DNA from: Conchocele bisecta | Lineage: Eukaryota; Mollusca; Bivalvia; Lucinida; Thyasiridae | Assembly: GCA_029237695.1 (NCBI GenBank) | Contig: CM055265.1 | Location: 72,517,912-72,581,911, forward strand | Length of the DNA stretch: 64,000 bases | Reading direction: 5' to 3' | Part shown: positions 23,374-33,303 of the stretch, in pieces | How the letters are laid out: the number at the start of each line of letters is the position of its first letter | Numbering within the stretch: the stretch's first letter is position 1 | The notes under the pieces: model-generated | What the model saw: only the letters and a program-made list of their open reading frames with translations | Database searches by the model: none | What the model was told of the DNA's origin: nothing | Program-made: the position numbers and the translations under genes

Positions 23374-23432
23374 GGGTCACAATGTCAGTAAGCCTCATTT
23401 CGGACGTCATAGCCACATTTCTCATGTTGTAG

Positions 23433-23546
23433 AAACTGATTTCTGCTCGATCACGGACTGCCTCAATGATGGGACATGTGTGAACATACCAGGAGGATTC
23501 ACATGTAATTGTCTCTCTGGGTGGACAGGTGAACTATGTGGCAACG
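23433..23546 (+). CDS. EGF-like exon, diverged type (copy B)
   Basis: A 114-bp phase 1-1 exon with acceptor ttgtag and donor gtaagt. It encodes the same protein as 2801-2914, the visible difference (gattacgga/gatcacgga) being silent. Conservation of the coding sequence in both copies fits a working exon but is also expected for two haplotypes. Confidence 0.8.
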
Positions 23547-23671
23547 GTAAGTTACATTTGCAGCTACATGTATGTCGCCTGCCACTGATACCGTCAAATC
23601 TATGCAGGTTCATAATAACTGTTGTTGTACTCCGCATCTTAATAAAATGTTTTGTGTCAAAAAATACACTA

Positions 23672-24230
23672 TAGTCTGTTTCACGAAACCTGCCCAAATT
23701 TTACGGCTATATAAACAATGCAAAACAATATTATTTTTTTCGATAATATTAAATTAAAGCAAAATATAAGAATGAGCCTTCTTTTTATTTCGTAAAATTT
23801 GGTCAAATATTGGTTTTATTACGAAAAATTGATTTCTCTATGGGAATTTAACATGGGGGGAAAAGAGGTAGAGGACTTGTGGGAGTCAAAAAACTATTTT
23901 TTTTGGAAATTGACTCCGAAACCTAGCTAGATAGCTTGGAAATGATCTAACTAAGAAAACAAAGGTTAAATTTTGGTCCAGTATTTCTGAAATTCTAAAA
24001 GTTTCCCCATGCTAAATCCCCATAGACATCTTCACTCCGTGAAGATGTCTATGGGGATTTAACATGGGGAACTTTTGTTTTCGCAATAAAATCAATATTT
24101 GACCAAATTTCACGAAATAAAAAGAAGGCTCATTCTTAAATTTTGCTTTAATTTAATATTATCGAAAAAAATATGGTTTTTTAATTGTTTATATGGCGTA
24201 AAATTTGGGCAGCTTTCGTGAAACAGACAG
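23672..24230. mobile_element. Fold-back MITE at a TA target
   Basis: A 559-bp insert whose outer arms of about 150 bp are inverted copies (gtctgtttcacgaaa ... tttcgtgaaacagac; atgagccttctttttatttc and its complement). TA flanks both sides (23670-23671, 24231-24232), and copy A has the uninterrupted site with one TA at 3008-3009. A second perfect palindrome is at its centre (24014-24060). No transposase; the TA duplication suggests Tc1/mariner mobilisation. Confidence 0.8.
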
Positions 24231-24532
24231 TAGTTTCTTGAAGAGATGTTATTCCACTCTACTTAGACTTATCACATAAATGCAATTTTCATCTAGTAAC
24301 TGGCGCCATTTTTTTGCACCGGTTACTAGACGAAAATGTGTCTATACAGTATTTCTGCATGTAGCTGAATGGGAATTTATCAGGAATCGAGCGTCCATTT
24401 CGACGTGAAACATTTGACACTGTGCTGAGTGCAGCACCAGTGAATAAGGTGCATATCTAGTGCTATCACCCAGACCACGATACAAACACCCCATGGGATA
24501 TGGAAAATATAATATTACCACAATTTAAACTT

Positions 24533-24769
24533 TATTTATTTTACAACGATTACAAACGAGCGCGAGAGCACTTATACAAATGCTTTCGTTGGCACAGTTG
24601 AAGGCGTAAGGGCGGTCATTAATGTGGGAGGAAACCGGAGTACCCGGAGGAAACCCACTTGTCTGATCTGGCGACCACCATACCATCTCACAGGCTGCCC
24701 CTGCCGAGGATCGAACCCGGGGTTGCATTGGTGAGAAGCACGCTCGTTACCGATTGCGCTGACCGGACA
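24533..24769 (-). mobile_element. tRNA-derived SINE (copy B)
   Basis: Same insertion as 3301-3545, with A-box and B-box-like segments on the minus strand. The flanking duplication is slightly changed (accacaat / accacagt). Confidence 0.7.
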
Positions 24770-26104
24770 ACCACAGTAGTTTGATACTTAGCAAAGCTCG
24801 AATACGCTCGAATATCGAGTTGACCTACATCACCTGAATGAACAGTCATATGCCAAGTGTAATGCATGGTAGCCGTTACAGATGATTCCACCCTTAAAAT
24901 ATAAGGTACATGTGAATGTTCTATTTGAACTGTGTTACATTTCCTTACATGTATGAGGGCCCTTCAAAAAACTCCATTTTTAATAGTCATACATACAACT
25001 TTGATATTTCGATATGCATACTTGTGTAGTAGGGTGGGTCTAAGGTCTATATATCATGATCTGGTGTCAGCGTTTCTTCAATGAGAGGAAACCGCAGTAT
25101 CTGAGGTATGCAGGGGGTTTACTGTGTTACCTCTAGATTTGACCTACTACATAACAGATCTGGAAGTATAATGCTCACCAGCCAGACAATATATGGAAAT
25201 AATGATTTGGGTAAATCGTTAAACTACAGCAAATAATATCTGGCTATATATATATATAGTGACTATATCAGGTTTCTATCACTATTCACAAGGGCTCAAC
25301 CACACACGTAATAGAGAAATTTAAACTTTTATACAGATGAAAATTATGACAAGTCAATAGTGAATATTCATTAATCGGCTAACCAAATGAGTTTATTTGT
25401 GGTAGGTCGATGGATATGTATATGGATGTAAATGGAGGTCATTTTGGAAGGTTATGAAATTCTATAAACTGTTGCGACCTACAAAGTCCGATAAGGTTGA
25501 TAAATTGATGCGAACTACAAAGTTTGATAATATAATAATTAATTACGAAGACTGGCCAAAAATAAATAGGGTTCAAAAATAAGTTGCGAACACATAGTTT
25601 GATGGTGAGATTTGTGAAACAAACTCGATGACAAACATACATTGTAAAGAACAACATTGTAACCCTATACAACTTGATCACCAAAAGTTGACTATTTGTC
25701 TGTATTCTGTAAGATAATTAATTATAAAATAGTGAGTAAATTCTCTTGACTATTATATAGAGAATTTACTACTAGAACGTTTGTAAACAAATGTAAGGGA
25801 AATAGTCATAGTGAACAACACTATAGTATCTAGAACTTTGTATGGGAGTACGGAATTATGAAAAGTATAACATTATTAACAAGGGAGGTAAGTAATCAAG
25901 CTGACTCCTACTACACTTGCAGTATATTATGTACCATTCAGCGTATGAATGTTGTGTCACTCAGCTTACAGTTCTTTCAAAATCAGTTATTGAAATAGTA
26001 CCATCATAACTAAGTGGCGCAGTTTGACTGAAGGCTTTATAACCTGACCCTAATGCTCTTCCCCTATATATTCACTTTTGATATTTGTACATAAATTGTT
26101 GTAG
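24770..26104. other. Intron between EGF exons (copy B)
   Basis: Matches 4891-6141. No gene is recognised. Confidence 0.5.
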
Positions 26105-26224
26105 ACATTGACGAGTGTATGGAGAGTCCAGCTCGCTGTAAGAATGGAGCCAGCTGTGACAACGAGATTGGTGACTACACCTGTGACTGTCTCGGTGGAT
26201 GGATGGGCAAGGATTGTGACATGG
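26105..26224 (+). CDS. EGF exon, cluster 3 first (GGW variant)
   Basis: Intact 120-bp phase 1-1 exon with acceptor ttgtag and donor gtaggt, equivalent to 6142-6261. The intron after it is 1769 bp because the Tc1-type insertion landed in its SINE tail. Confidence 0.85.
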
Positions 26225-26362
26225 GTAGGTATCTGTGGGTTTATCAATTACTAGTATTGATTATCTTGTACAGGTAATATATGGGATTTAGTACTAAACC
26301 CATTGACCCGGCCTTAAATGGCCTTAGCTGTTGATAGGCCGTTAAACCCCAACAAACAAACA

Positions 26363-27927
26363 AAACGTCCTTGTTTTATAGCCGGTGTAGCTCTGTCTAT
26401 GTATGTACCACATGTTCAAAGTACATGTATTTTAAACCGTGGCGATGTTCAGAATACGATCGTGTAGAGTTTAGCCGATACACACTGTTTACATAGCGGC
26501 CAGTGACCGGAACGTTGATTTCCACTTTTTGCACGTGCACGCTATACTTGTCATCGATAAGGTGATTCAGTTCATGTTGTACCATTCATGCGATAGGGGC
26601 TATTCGGAAAATTAAAAAACTTTTTTAATTTTTCACTGTTTTCGATATGCCACGGCTTTCCGAAAACGAGCGAAATCAGGCAATTGGGATGCTTGCGGGT
26701 GGGATGGCCGCCAGGGCGGTCGCGCCTCGGTTTGGTTGCTGTCGGAAGACGATTGATCATCTTGCAGCCCAGTACCAGCAGACTGGGGCTGTTCACGACC
26801 GGCAGCGACCTGGTAGGCCTCGTGTAACGATGGCTAGAGCCGATCGTTACATTACGTTGACGCACTTACGTCAACGTCGATTGGCAGCCACAGTCACTGC
26901 TAGGCGATACGGTGTCTCAGGGCAGACCATTCGCAACCGGTTACGTCGTAACGCCCAACCAATCCGGGCACGCCGCCCGTACACTGGTCAGATAATGACC
27001 CAACGTCACCGTGCTGCCAGACTGTTATGGGCGCGACGTCATCTGAACTGGAGAAGGGCTGACTGGAACCGAGTTTTGTTCACCGATGAATCTGGGTTCA
27101 CAGTTAGTCATGCTGACGGAAGATTACGGGTATACAGGCATAAAAATGAAAGATTCACCGATTGTTGCATTGTTGAGAAGAACAGGTTTGGGGGAGGGAG
27201 CGTAATGGTCTGGGGTGGGATCATGGGAAACCGGAAGACAGATTTGGTTGTTGTACAGGGCAACATCAATGCACAACGTTATGTTGCAGATGTGCTAAAT
27301 GCACATGCCTTACCATTTATCCGTCAGCATGGTCCTGGTGTGACATTGATGCACGACAATGCCCGCCCTCACGTAGCCAGGTAACCACTCAATACTTACA
27401 GCAAAACAACGTCGACGTCATGCCATGGCCCGCGGTCTCCCCGGATCTCAATCCCATTGAGCACATATGGGATGAGCTGGGCCGCACAAAGCACGAGCTA
27501 ACCATCAGATTGACAATGTTCGCGATCTTACACGGGCGTTACAACGGGAATGGAGGAATTTGCCCAACGCACTGGTATTGCGTTACGTCACGTCGACGCG
27601 GCGTAGGATCATTGCATGCATTCGTGCAAATGGTGGCCACACTCGGTACTAACGAGATTTACTGAATTTGCCACATTACTTATTGAAATTCCATCTCTAA
27701 ACATTAAGTAACACATTTCTGAGTTTTTGTGATTTTTGTTTTTGACCCCTACCGCCCTTGGCCGGTTATCTCTCGAATATTTAACAAGATATCCAAATGC
27801 AATTTATTGGCTTTGATACAGAAATGAATGAACTTGTTTTTCCATTTTGATTTTTAAAAGTAACCCTTTTGGTTTTTGATGAATCTTTCCTTAAACATGG
27901 AGGGACGTTTCTAGTTTTGCTCAGTAT
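26363..27927. mobile_element. Insertion carrying a Tc1-type transposon
   Basis: In copies A (6400) and 2 (15072) the caaacaaacaaac tail runs directly into tagtattgattatc. Here about 1.56 kb lies between. Weak inverted similarity (gcgataggggct at 26590 and gacccctaccgc at 27745) may mark the ends of the transposon proper. The outer right end ggacgtttctag followed by T resembles a Helitron-like 3' end, so two insertions may be layered. Confidence 0.6.
26647..27652 (+). pseudogene. Tc1-family DDE transposase, two frameshifts
   Basis: Starts at the ATG at 26647. The N-terminal 60 residues form a paired-like helix-turn-helix ending in the Gly-Arg-Pro-Arg motif; a second helix-turn-helix follows at about residues 80-105. 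The catalytic domain shows F-T-D-E-S (first Asp), H-D-N-A-R-P-H (second Asp) and, after the first frameshift, S-P-D-L-N-P-I-E (Glu). The spacing is D34E once one lost base near 27384 is allowed for, which marks the Tc1 group. A second shift near 27505 moves the C-terminal part into another frame, ending at taa 27650-27652. The expected length of about 335 residues is typical. All three acidic codons survive, so inactivation looks recent, or the shifts are sequence errors. Confidence 0.85.
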
Positions 27928-27993
27928 AGTATTGATTATCATTATGGTGAGCTAAATATATGATATAGTGATGTTGGTGCCATACAATTACAG

Positions 27994-28113
27994 ACATTGA
28001 TGAGTGTATGGAGAGTCCAGCTCGCTGTAAGAATGGAGCCAGCTGTGACAACGAGATTGGTGACTACACCTGTGATTGTCTCGATGGATGGATGGGCAAG
28101 GATTGTGACACAG
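27994..28113 (+). CDS. EGF exon (intact), cluster 3
   Basis: First of the compact run: 120 bp, phase 1-1, acceptor attacag, donor gtaagt. Encodes the array consensus EGF domain. From here to 29167 exons repeat every 210-211 bp with nearly identical introns. Confidence 0.88.
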
Positions 28114-28204
28114 GTAAGTATCTGTGGGTTTATCAATTAGTATTGACTGTCATTATGGTGAGCTATATATATGATATAATGATGTTGGTATCGTGTATTT
28201 ACAG

Positions 28205-28324
28205 ACATTGACGAGTGTATGGAGAGTCCAGCTCGCTGTAAGAATGGAGCCAGCTGTGACAACGAGATTGGTGACTACACCTGTGATTGTCTCGATGGAT
28301 GGACGGGCAAGGATTGTGACACAG
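28205..28324 (+). CDS. EGF exon (intact), cluster 3
   Basis: 120 bp, phase 1-1, donor gtaggt. Trp-Thr-Gly variant instead of Trp-Met-Gly. Introns of 91 bp on both sides. Confidence 0.88.
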
Positions 28325-28415
28325 GTAGGTATCTGTTGGTTTATAAATTTGTATTGACTGTCATTATGGTGAGCTATATATATGATATAGTGATGTTGGT
28401 ATTATCTATTTACAG

Positions 28416-28535
28416 ACATTGACGAGTGTATGGAGAGTTCAGCTCGCTGTAAGAATGGAGCCAGCTGTGACAACGAGATTGGTGACTACACCTGTGATTG
28501 TCTCGATGGATGGATGGGCAAGGATTGTGACACAG
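28416..28535 (+). CDS. EGF exon (intact), cluster 3
   Basis: 120 bp, phase 1-1, donor gtaagt. Ser-Ser-Ala variant after the first cysteine. 91-bp introns. Confidence 0.88.
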
Positions 28536-28626
28536 GTAAGTATCTGTGGGTTTATCAATTAGTATTGACTGTCATTATGGTGAGCTATATATATGATATA
28601 GTGATGTTGGTATCACGTATTTACAG

Positions 28627-28746
28627 ACCTTGATGAGTGTATGGAGAGTCCAGCTCGCTGTAAGAATGGAGCCAGCTGTGACAACGAGATTGGTGACTAC
28701 ACCTGTGACTGTCTCGATGGATGGATGGGCAAGGATTGTGATACAG
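28627..28746 (+). CDS. EGF exon (intact), cluster 3
   Basis: 120 bp, phase 1-1, acceptor tttacag, starts D-L-D-E-C, donor gtaggt. The D-L and D-I start types alternate along the run, hinting at a two-exon higher-order unit. Confidence 0.88.
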
Positions 28747-28837
28747 GTAGGTATCTCTGGGTTTATCAATTAGTATTGACTGTCATTATGGTGAGCTATA
28801 TATATGATATAGTGATGTTGGTATCGTGTATTTACAG

Positions 28838-28957
28838 ACATTGACGAGTGTATGGAGAGTCCAGCTCGCTGTACGAATGGAGCCAGCTGTGACAACGAGA
28901 TTGGTGACTACACCTGTGATTGTCTCGATGGATGGATGGGCAAGGATTGTGACACAG
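28838..28957 (+). CDS. EGF exon (intact), cluster 3
   Basis: 120 bp, phase 1-1. D-I-D-E-C start with a Thr after the second cysteine (tgtacgaat) in place of Lys. Confidence 0.88.
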
Positions 28958-29047
28958 GTAGGTATCTGTGGGTTTATCAATTAGTATTGACTGTCATTAT
29001 GGTGAGCTATATATTGATATAGTGATGTTGGTATCACGTATTTACAG

Positions 29048-29167
29048 ACCTTGATGAGTGTATGGAGAGTCCAGCCCGCTGTAAGAATGGAGCCAGCTGT
29101 GACAACGAGATTGGTGACTACACCTGTGATTGTCTCGATGGATGGATGGGCAAGGATTGTGATACAG
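29048..29167 (+). CDS. EGF exon (intact), cluster 3
   Basis: 120 bp, phase 1-1, D-L-D-E-C start, with the upstream intron one base shorter (90 bp). It is the last clean copy before the indel-rich stretch. Confidence 0.88.
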
Positions 29168-29258
29168 GTAGGTATCTGTGGGTTTATCAATTAGTATTGA
29201 CTGTCATAATGGTGAGCTATATATATGATATAGTGATGTTGGTATCGTGTATTTACAG

Positions 29259-29374
29259 ACATTGACGAGTGTATGGAGATCCAGCATCGCTGTACGAATG
29301 GAGCCAGCTGTGACAACGAGATTGGTGACTACCTGTGATTGTCTCGATGATGATGGGCAAGGATTGTGACACAG
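29259..29374 (+). pseudogene. EGF exon copy with small deletions
   Basis: 116 bp: scattered single-base changes and losses (atccagcatcgc, actacctgtg, gatgatgatggg). Splice sites are intact but the frame is broken. Confidence 0.65.
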
Positions 29375-29464
29375 GTAAGTATCTGTGGGTTTATCAATTA
29401 GTATTGACTGTCATTATGGTGAGCTATATATTGATATAGTGATGTTGGTATCACGTATTTACAG

Positions 29465-29582
29465 ACCTTGATGAGTGTATGGAGAGTCCAGCCCGCTGTA
29501 AGAATGGAGCCAGGTGACAACGAGATTGGTGACTACACCTGTGATTGTCTCGATGGATGGATGGCAAGGATTGTGATCACAG
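29465..29582 (+). pseudogene. EGF exon copy with small indels
   Basis: Missing bases around the third cysteine (gagccaggtgac), and the donor is damaged (cacagtagtat). Broken frame. Confidence 0.6.
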
Positions 29583-29675
29583 TAGTATATCGTGTATCAA
29601 TTACTATGACTGTCATATGGTGAGTCATATATGGATATAGGTAAGATGAATTAGTTGATCATACGTGATATACAG

Positions 29676-29801
29676 TACATTGATGAGTGTATGGAGAGTC
29701 CCAGCTCGCTGTAAGAATGGAGGCCAGCCAGCTGTGACAACGAGATTGGTGACTACACCTGTGATTGTCTCGATGGATGGATGGGCAGGATTGTGACACA
29801 G
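29676..29801 (+). pseudogene. EGF exon copy with small insertions
   Basis: Extra bases (ggaggccagccagctg) and one lost G near the end. The preceding intron is also scrambled. Confidence 0.6.
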
Positions 29802-29892
29802 GTAGGTATCTGTGGGTTTATCAATTAGTATTGACTGTCATTAGGTGAGCTATCTGAAATAGATATAGTGATTTGGTAACAGTGTATTTACA

Positions 29893-30016
29893 ACATTGAC
29901 GATGATATGGTGGAGAGTCCCAGCTCCGCTGTACGAATGGGAGCCAGCTGTGACAACGAGTTTGGTGACTACACCTGTATTGTCTCGATGGATGGATGGC
30001 AAGGATTGTTACACAG
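29893..30016 (+). pseudogene. EGF exon copy with small indels
   Basis: The acceptor G is lost (ttacaacattg), with extra bases in the first third. Donor gtaagt present. Confidence 0.6.
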
Positions 30017-30107
30017 GTAAGTATCTGTGGTGTTTATCAATTAGTATTGACTGTCATTATGGTGACTATATAGATGATATAGTGATGTTGGTATCGTGTA
30101 ATTACAG

Positions 30108-30225
30108 ACATTGACGAGTGTAGGCGAGTCCAGCTCGCTGTACGAATGGAGCCAGCTGTGGACAACGAGATTGGTGACTACACCTGTGAATGTCTCGATG
30201 GATGATGGCAAGGATTGTGACACAG
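30108..30225 (+). pseudogene. EGF exon copy with small indels
   Basis: The first cysteine region reads gtgtaggcgagt, which gives a stop. Donor lacks one G (cacagtaggt). Confidence 0.6.
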
Positions 30226-30309
30226 TAGGTATTGTGGGTTTATCAATTAGTATGACTGTCATTATGGTGAGTATATATGATATAGTGATGTTGGTATCGT
30301 GTATTTAAG

Positions 30310-30430
30310 ACATTGTATGAGAGTATGGAGAGTCAGCTCGCTGTACGAATGGAGCCAGCAGTGACAACCGAGATTGGTGACTACACTGTGATTGTCTCGT
30401 ATGGATGGATGGGCAAGGATTGTGACACAG
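30310..30430 (+). pseudogene. EGF exon copy with small indels
   Basis: The acceptor reads ttaag instead of ttacag, and scattered single-base changes break the frame. Confidence 0.6.
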
Positions 30431-30522
30431 GTAAGGTATCTGGTGGGTTTATCAATTAGTATTGACTGTCATTTGGTGGAGCTTTATATATGATATAGTG
30501 ATGTTGTATCACATATTTACAT

Positions 30523-30645
30523 GTCTTGATGAGTGTATGGTAGAGTCCAGTCGCTGTAAAGAATGGAGCCAGCTGTGACAACGAGATTGGTGACTACACC
30601 TGGTGATTGTCTCGATGGATGGATGGGGCAAGGATTGTGACACAG
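30523..30645 (+). pseudogene. EGF exon copy with small insertions
   Basis: Several single-base insertions (atggtagagtcc, gtaaagaat, cctggtgatt). Last of the indel-rich copies. Confidence 0.6.
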
Positions 30646-30736
30646 GTAGGTATCTGTGGGTTTATCAATTAGTATTGGCTGTCATTATGGTGAGCTATAT
30701 ATATGATATAGTGATGTTGGTATCGTGTATTTACAG

Positions 30737-30856
30737 ACATTGACGAGTGTATGGAGAGTCCAGCTCGCTGTACGAATGGAGCCAGCTGTGACAACGAGAT
30801 TGGTGACTACACCTGTGATTGTCTCGATGGATGGATGGGCAAGGATTGTGACACAG
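30737..30856 (+). CDS. EGF exon (intact), cluster 3
   Basis: 120 bp, phase 1-1, acceptor ttacag, donor gtaagt. Clean copy right after the indel-rich stretch, with a 93-bp intron downstream. Confidence 0.88.
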
Positions 30857-30949
30857 GTAAGTTTTTCTGTGGGTTTATCAATTAGTATTGACTGTCATTA
30901 TGATGAGCTATATATATGATATAGTGATGTTGGTATCACGTATTTACAG

Positions 30950-31069
30950 ACCTTGATGAGTGTATGGAGAGTCCAGCTCGCTGTAAGAATGGAGCCAGCT
31001 GTGACAACGAGATTGGTGACTACACCTGTGATTGTCTCGATGGATGGATGGGCAAGGATTGTGACACAG
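30950..31069 (+). CDS. EGF exon (intact), cluster 3
   Basis: 120 bp, phase 1-1, D-L-D-E-C start, donor gtaggt. Confidence 0.88.
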
Positions 31070-31160
31070 GTAGGTATCTGTGGGTTTATCAATTAGTATT
31101 GACTGTCATTATGGTGAGCTATATATATGATATAGTGATGTTGATATCGTGTATTTACAG

Positions 31161-31280
31161 ACATTGACGAGTGTATGGAGAGTCCAGCTCGCTGTAAGAA
31201 TGGAGCCAGCTGTGACAACGAGATTGGTGACTACACCTGTGATTGTCTCGATGGATGGATGGGCAAGGATTGTGACACAG
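31161..31280 (+). CDS. EGF exon (intact), cluster 3 last
   Basis: 120 bp, phase 1-1, D-I-D-E-C start, donor gtaggt. The next repeat's intron is interrupted by the 1.75-kb TA element, and its exon survives only as 33265-33303. Confidence 0.88.
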
Positions 31281-31501
31281 GTAGGTATCTGTGGGTTTAT
31301 CAATTAGTATTGATTATCATCATGATTTTCTCAATTTAACACCACAAAGTAATACTACTTCTATAGAGTTGACACTTGTAGATCACAGAAACAAATGTAT
31401 GAAATCATAGGTTGAGAAAGTTTACTGAATTATTATTATGCTCATTTTGTGAAACTGAATTTTGGAGACTTGATATGATATAAAGATGTTGGTGCCATGT
31501 A

Positions 31502-33255
31502 CAGTCAAACCTGTGAACAATGGCCGGACAAGGTTAGTGGCCAAAGTTGCCGTTGTTGACAGGTGGCCGTTGTTCCAAGGGTCAAACATTTTCCCGGTTT
31601 CACAACAAAGTCCCGAGTGTATACACTTCCACCTGATGATTCGCTATTTCACGATCGTGGAGTGGATCTGCTTTTTATTAATTGTAAATTGCATAAAAAT
31701 GGCAAAAATAGTCAATTAAATTTGTTTTGTTATGTCATCTTATTTTGTTGTTATTGTTTTGAAATCTAGCCTCGCTTTGGAAATTATATACAAAGGGGAG
31801 GAATTATCTTCATGATAAGTACATCCGTGGCTTGCTTTGGTGCACCATTTAAGCCTTCCTACGCTGTTGACGGAAATTGTCGTCTGCTGTTTTTCATTTT
31901 TGCTTTAATTCTTAACAAAAAACTGGTTTTGACAGCACATGAGAATTGTCTCCACTGGAGACGATTCTCATGTGCTGTCAAAACCAGGTTTTTGTCGAGA
32001 AATATTGAAAATAAAACATTTCCAGCAGACTACAACATTTAATTCAGCTTAGTAAGGGTTAATTAATAGCTTGTCGTTATTACATGTAAGCTGTTTAATT
32101 AGCGTGACAATTACTATTTTACTTTCTTATTGTCAATTTCACGCCATCATTTGAAATTAATAACGGTCATATAGTCTTTATTAAAACGATAGCCTATGTG
32201 GCGCGGCCTGTGAAAACCGCGATTTTTTGTAACAAAAACATTTCATTGAATGTGTCAAGTCGAGTAACCCACGCAAGATAGGTGTCCAAACCGGCAGAGA
32301 ACACCAGGCTTCTTTGCGTTCTGTCCAATGTATATCCGGATCAAGCCCGAATATTTAAGCAACCTATGACAAATTGGCATTGTCCGCTGACGTAATTATT
32401 GATGTTTTTAATTTGAGATTGGCGAACATTGTAAACCATGGGCAGACTACGCGAATCCACTGACTGGTCAGGCCGCTAATGCAATAAGCCGGGATTTGTC
32501 AGAGATAGAGACCCAATTCACATAAACATGTTTGTCGTGTCACTTTAGACTGGTTCCTGGTAGTTTTGTTTCGTTAGGCTGCGCAACCGACAGGGTACCA
32601 GTCTAGTGTCGACTACGTGACTGACGTCAGCAACCGCGTATATTGATCTTTGATATGGCTTGTGCCCTGCAGGGTGAAATTTACACGTATTAAAACTTGA
32701 CAAGCACGGTGTGTTTGAAGTCTTGTCACTGTAGACGAATCAGCATTGTGTAAACACAGTTTGCCAACTGATTATGGAGACTTACTCGGAATTGCATTAT
32801 GCCTATTGGAATAGACGACACAGAATACATATCGGGAATTACCGGTAATGGCGTTATGCAATATTTTTCATGGACAATTTTTAATGTCGCCAAAATGACA
32901 CCGACTGATATGGGTAAGGTAAATGTTTTCAAAAGAGCGTTGTGCCAATGTATGCAAATATAATTGATGACTAATTGGATACGACCAGTTGCAATTCAAA
33001 TGATAGTGGCCAGTTTGTGATGAAACGAAAATTGCGATTTTGGTACTATTTTGTTTTGGCGACAAAACATGACCGTACACATACAAAAATACCGCGTGGG
33101 AATGAAAATAGCTGCCGCTGGTCGCAGTTCGGGGGTCACGCATGCCATTATTCCAAGGTCTTATAAATAACAAAATTGGACAGGGTGATTTTTAACTGGC
33201 CGTTGTGAACAAGCGGGACGCTAGTCCCAGGTGGTCGTTTGCACAGGTTTGACTG
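31502..33255. mobile_element. TA-flanked element with inverted ends, 1754 bp
   Basis: Perfect 14-bp terminal inverted repeats cagtcaaacctgtg / cacaggtttgactg, with TA on both sides (31500-31501, 33256-33257). Removing it restores ccatgtatttacag, the normal EGF acceptor tract. No transposase is encoded. It contains a large palindrome at 31917-31991. A partial relative is at 8918-9509. TA target choice suggests the Tc1/mariner group; the family is not identified. Confidence 0.8.
31917..31991. repeat. Near-perfect palindrome, ~36-bp arms
   Basis: Arms around ggttttgacagcacatgaga and its complement meet at gtctcc-act-ggagac, with one G-T type mismatch. The core gagacgattct is shared with hairpins at 38539 and 54023 although the arms differ. 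Confidence 0.8.
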
Positions 33256-33264
33256 TATTTACAG

Positions 33265-33303
33265 ACATTGACGAGTGTATGGAGAGTCCAGCTCGCTGTA
33301 AGA
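33265..33303 (+). pseudogene. EGF exon truncated by an insertion
   Basis: A good acceptor (tttacag) and the first 39 bases of a consensus EGF exon, through the second cysteine, then an abrupt switch to the tandem-repeat part of a pearl-like element. The rest of the exon is not found on the other side. If spliced in, it would disrupt the protein. Confidence 0.8.

Larger units (their letters stand above)
22470..26366. repeat. Segmental duplication, copy B
   Basis: Partner of 1-6420. Compared with A it lacks the pearl-like element, half of the first MITE and the 1.3-kb block, and it has the fold-back element at 23672-24230 and a Tc1-type insertion in the SINE tail after its EGF exon. Confidence 0.85.
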
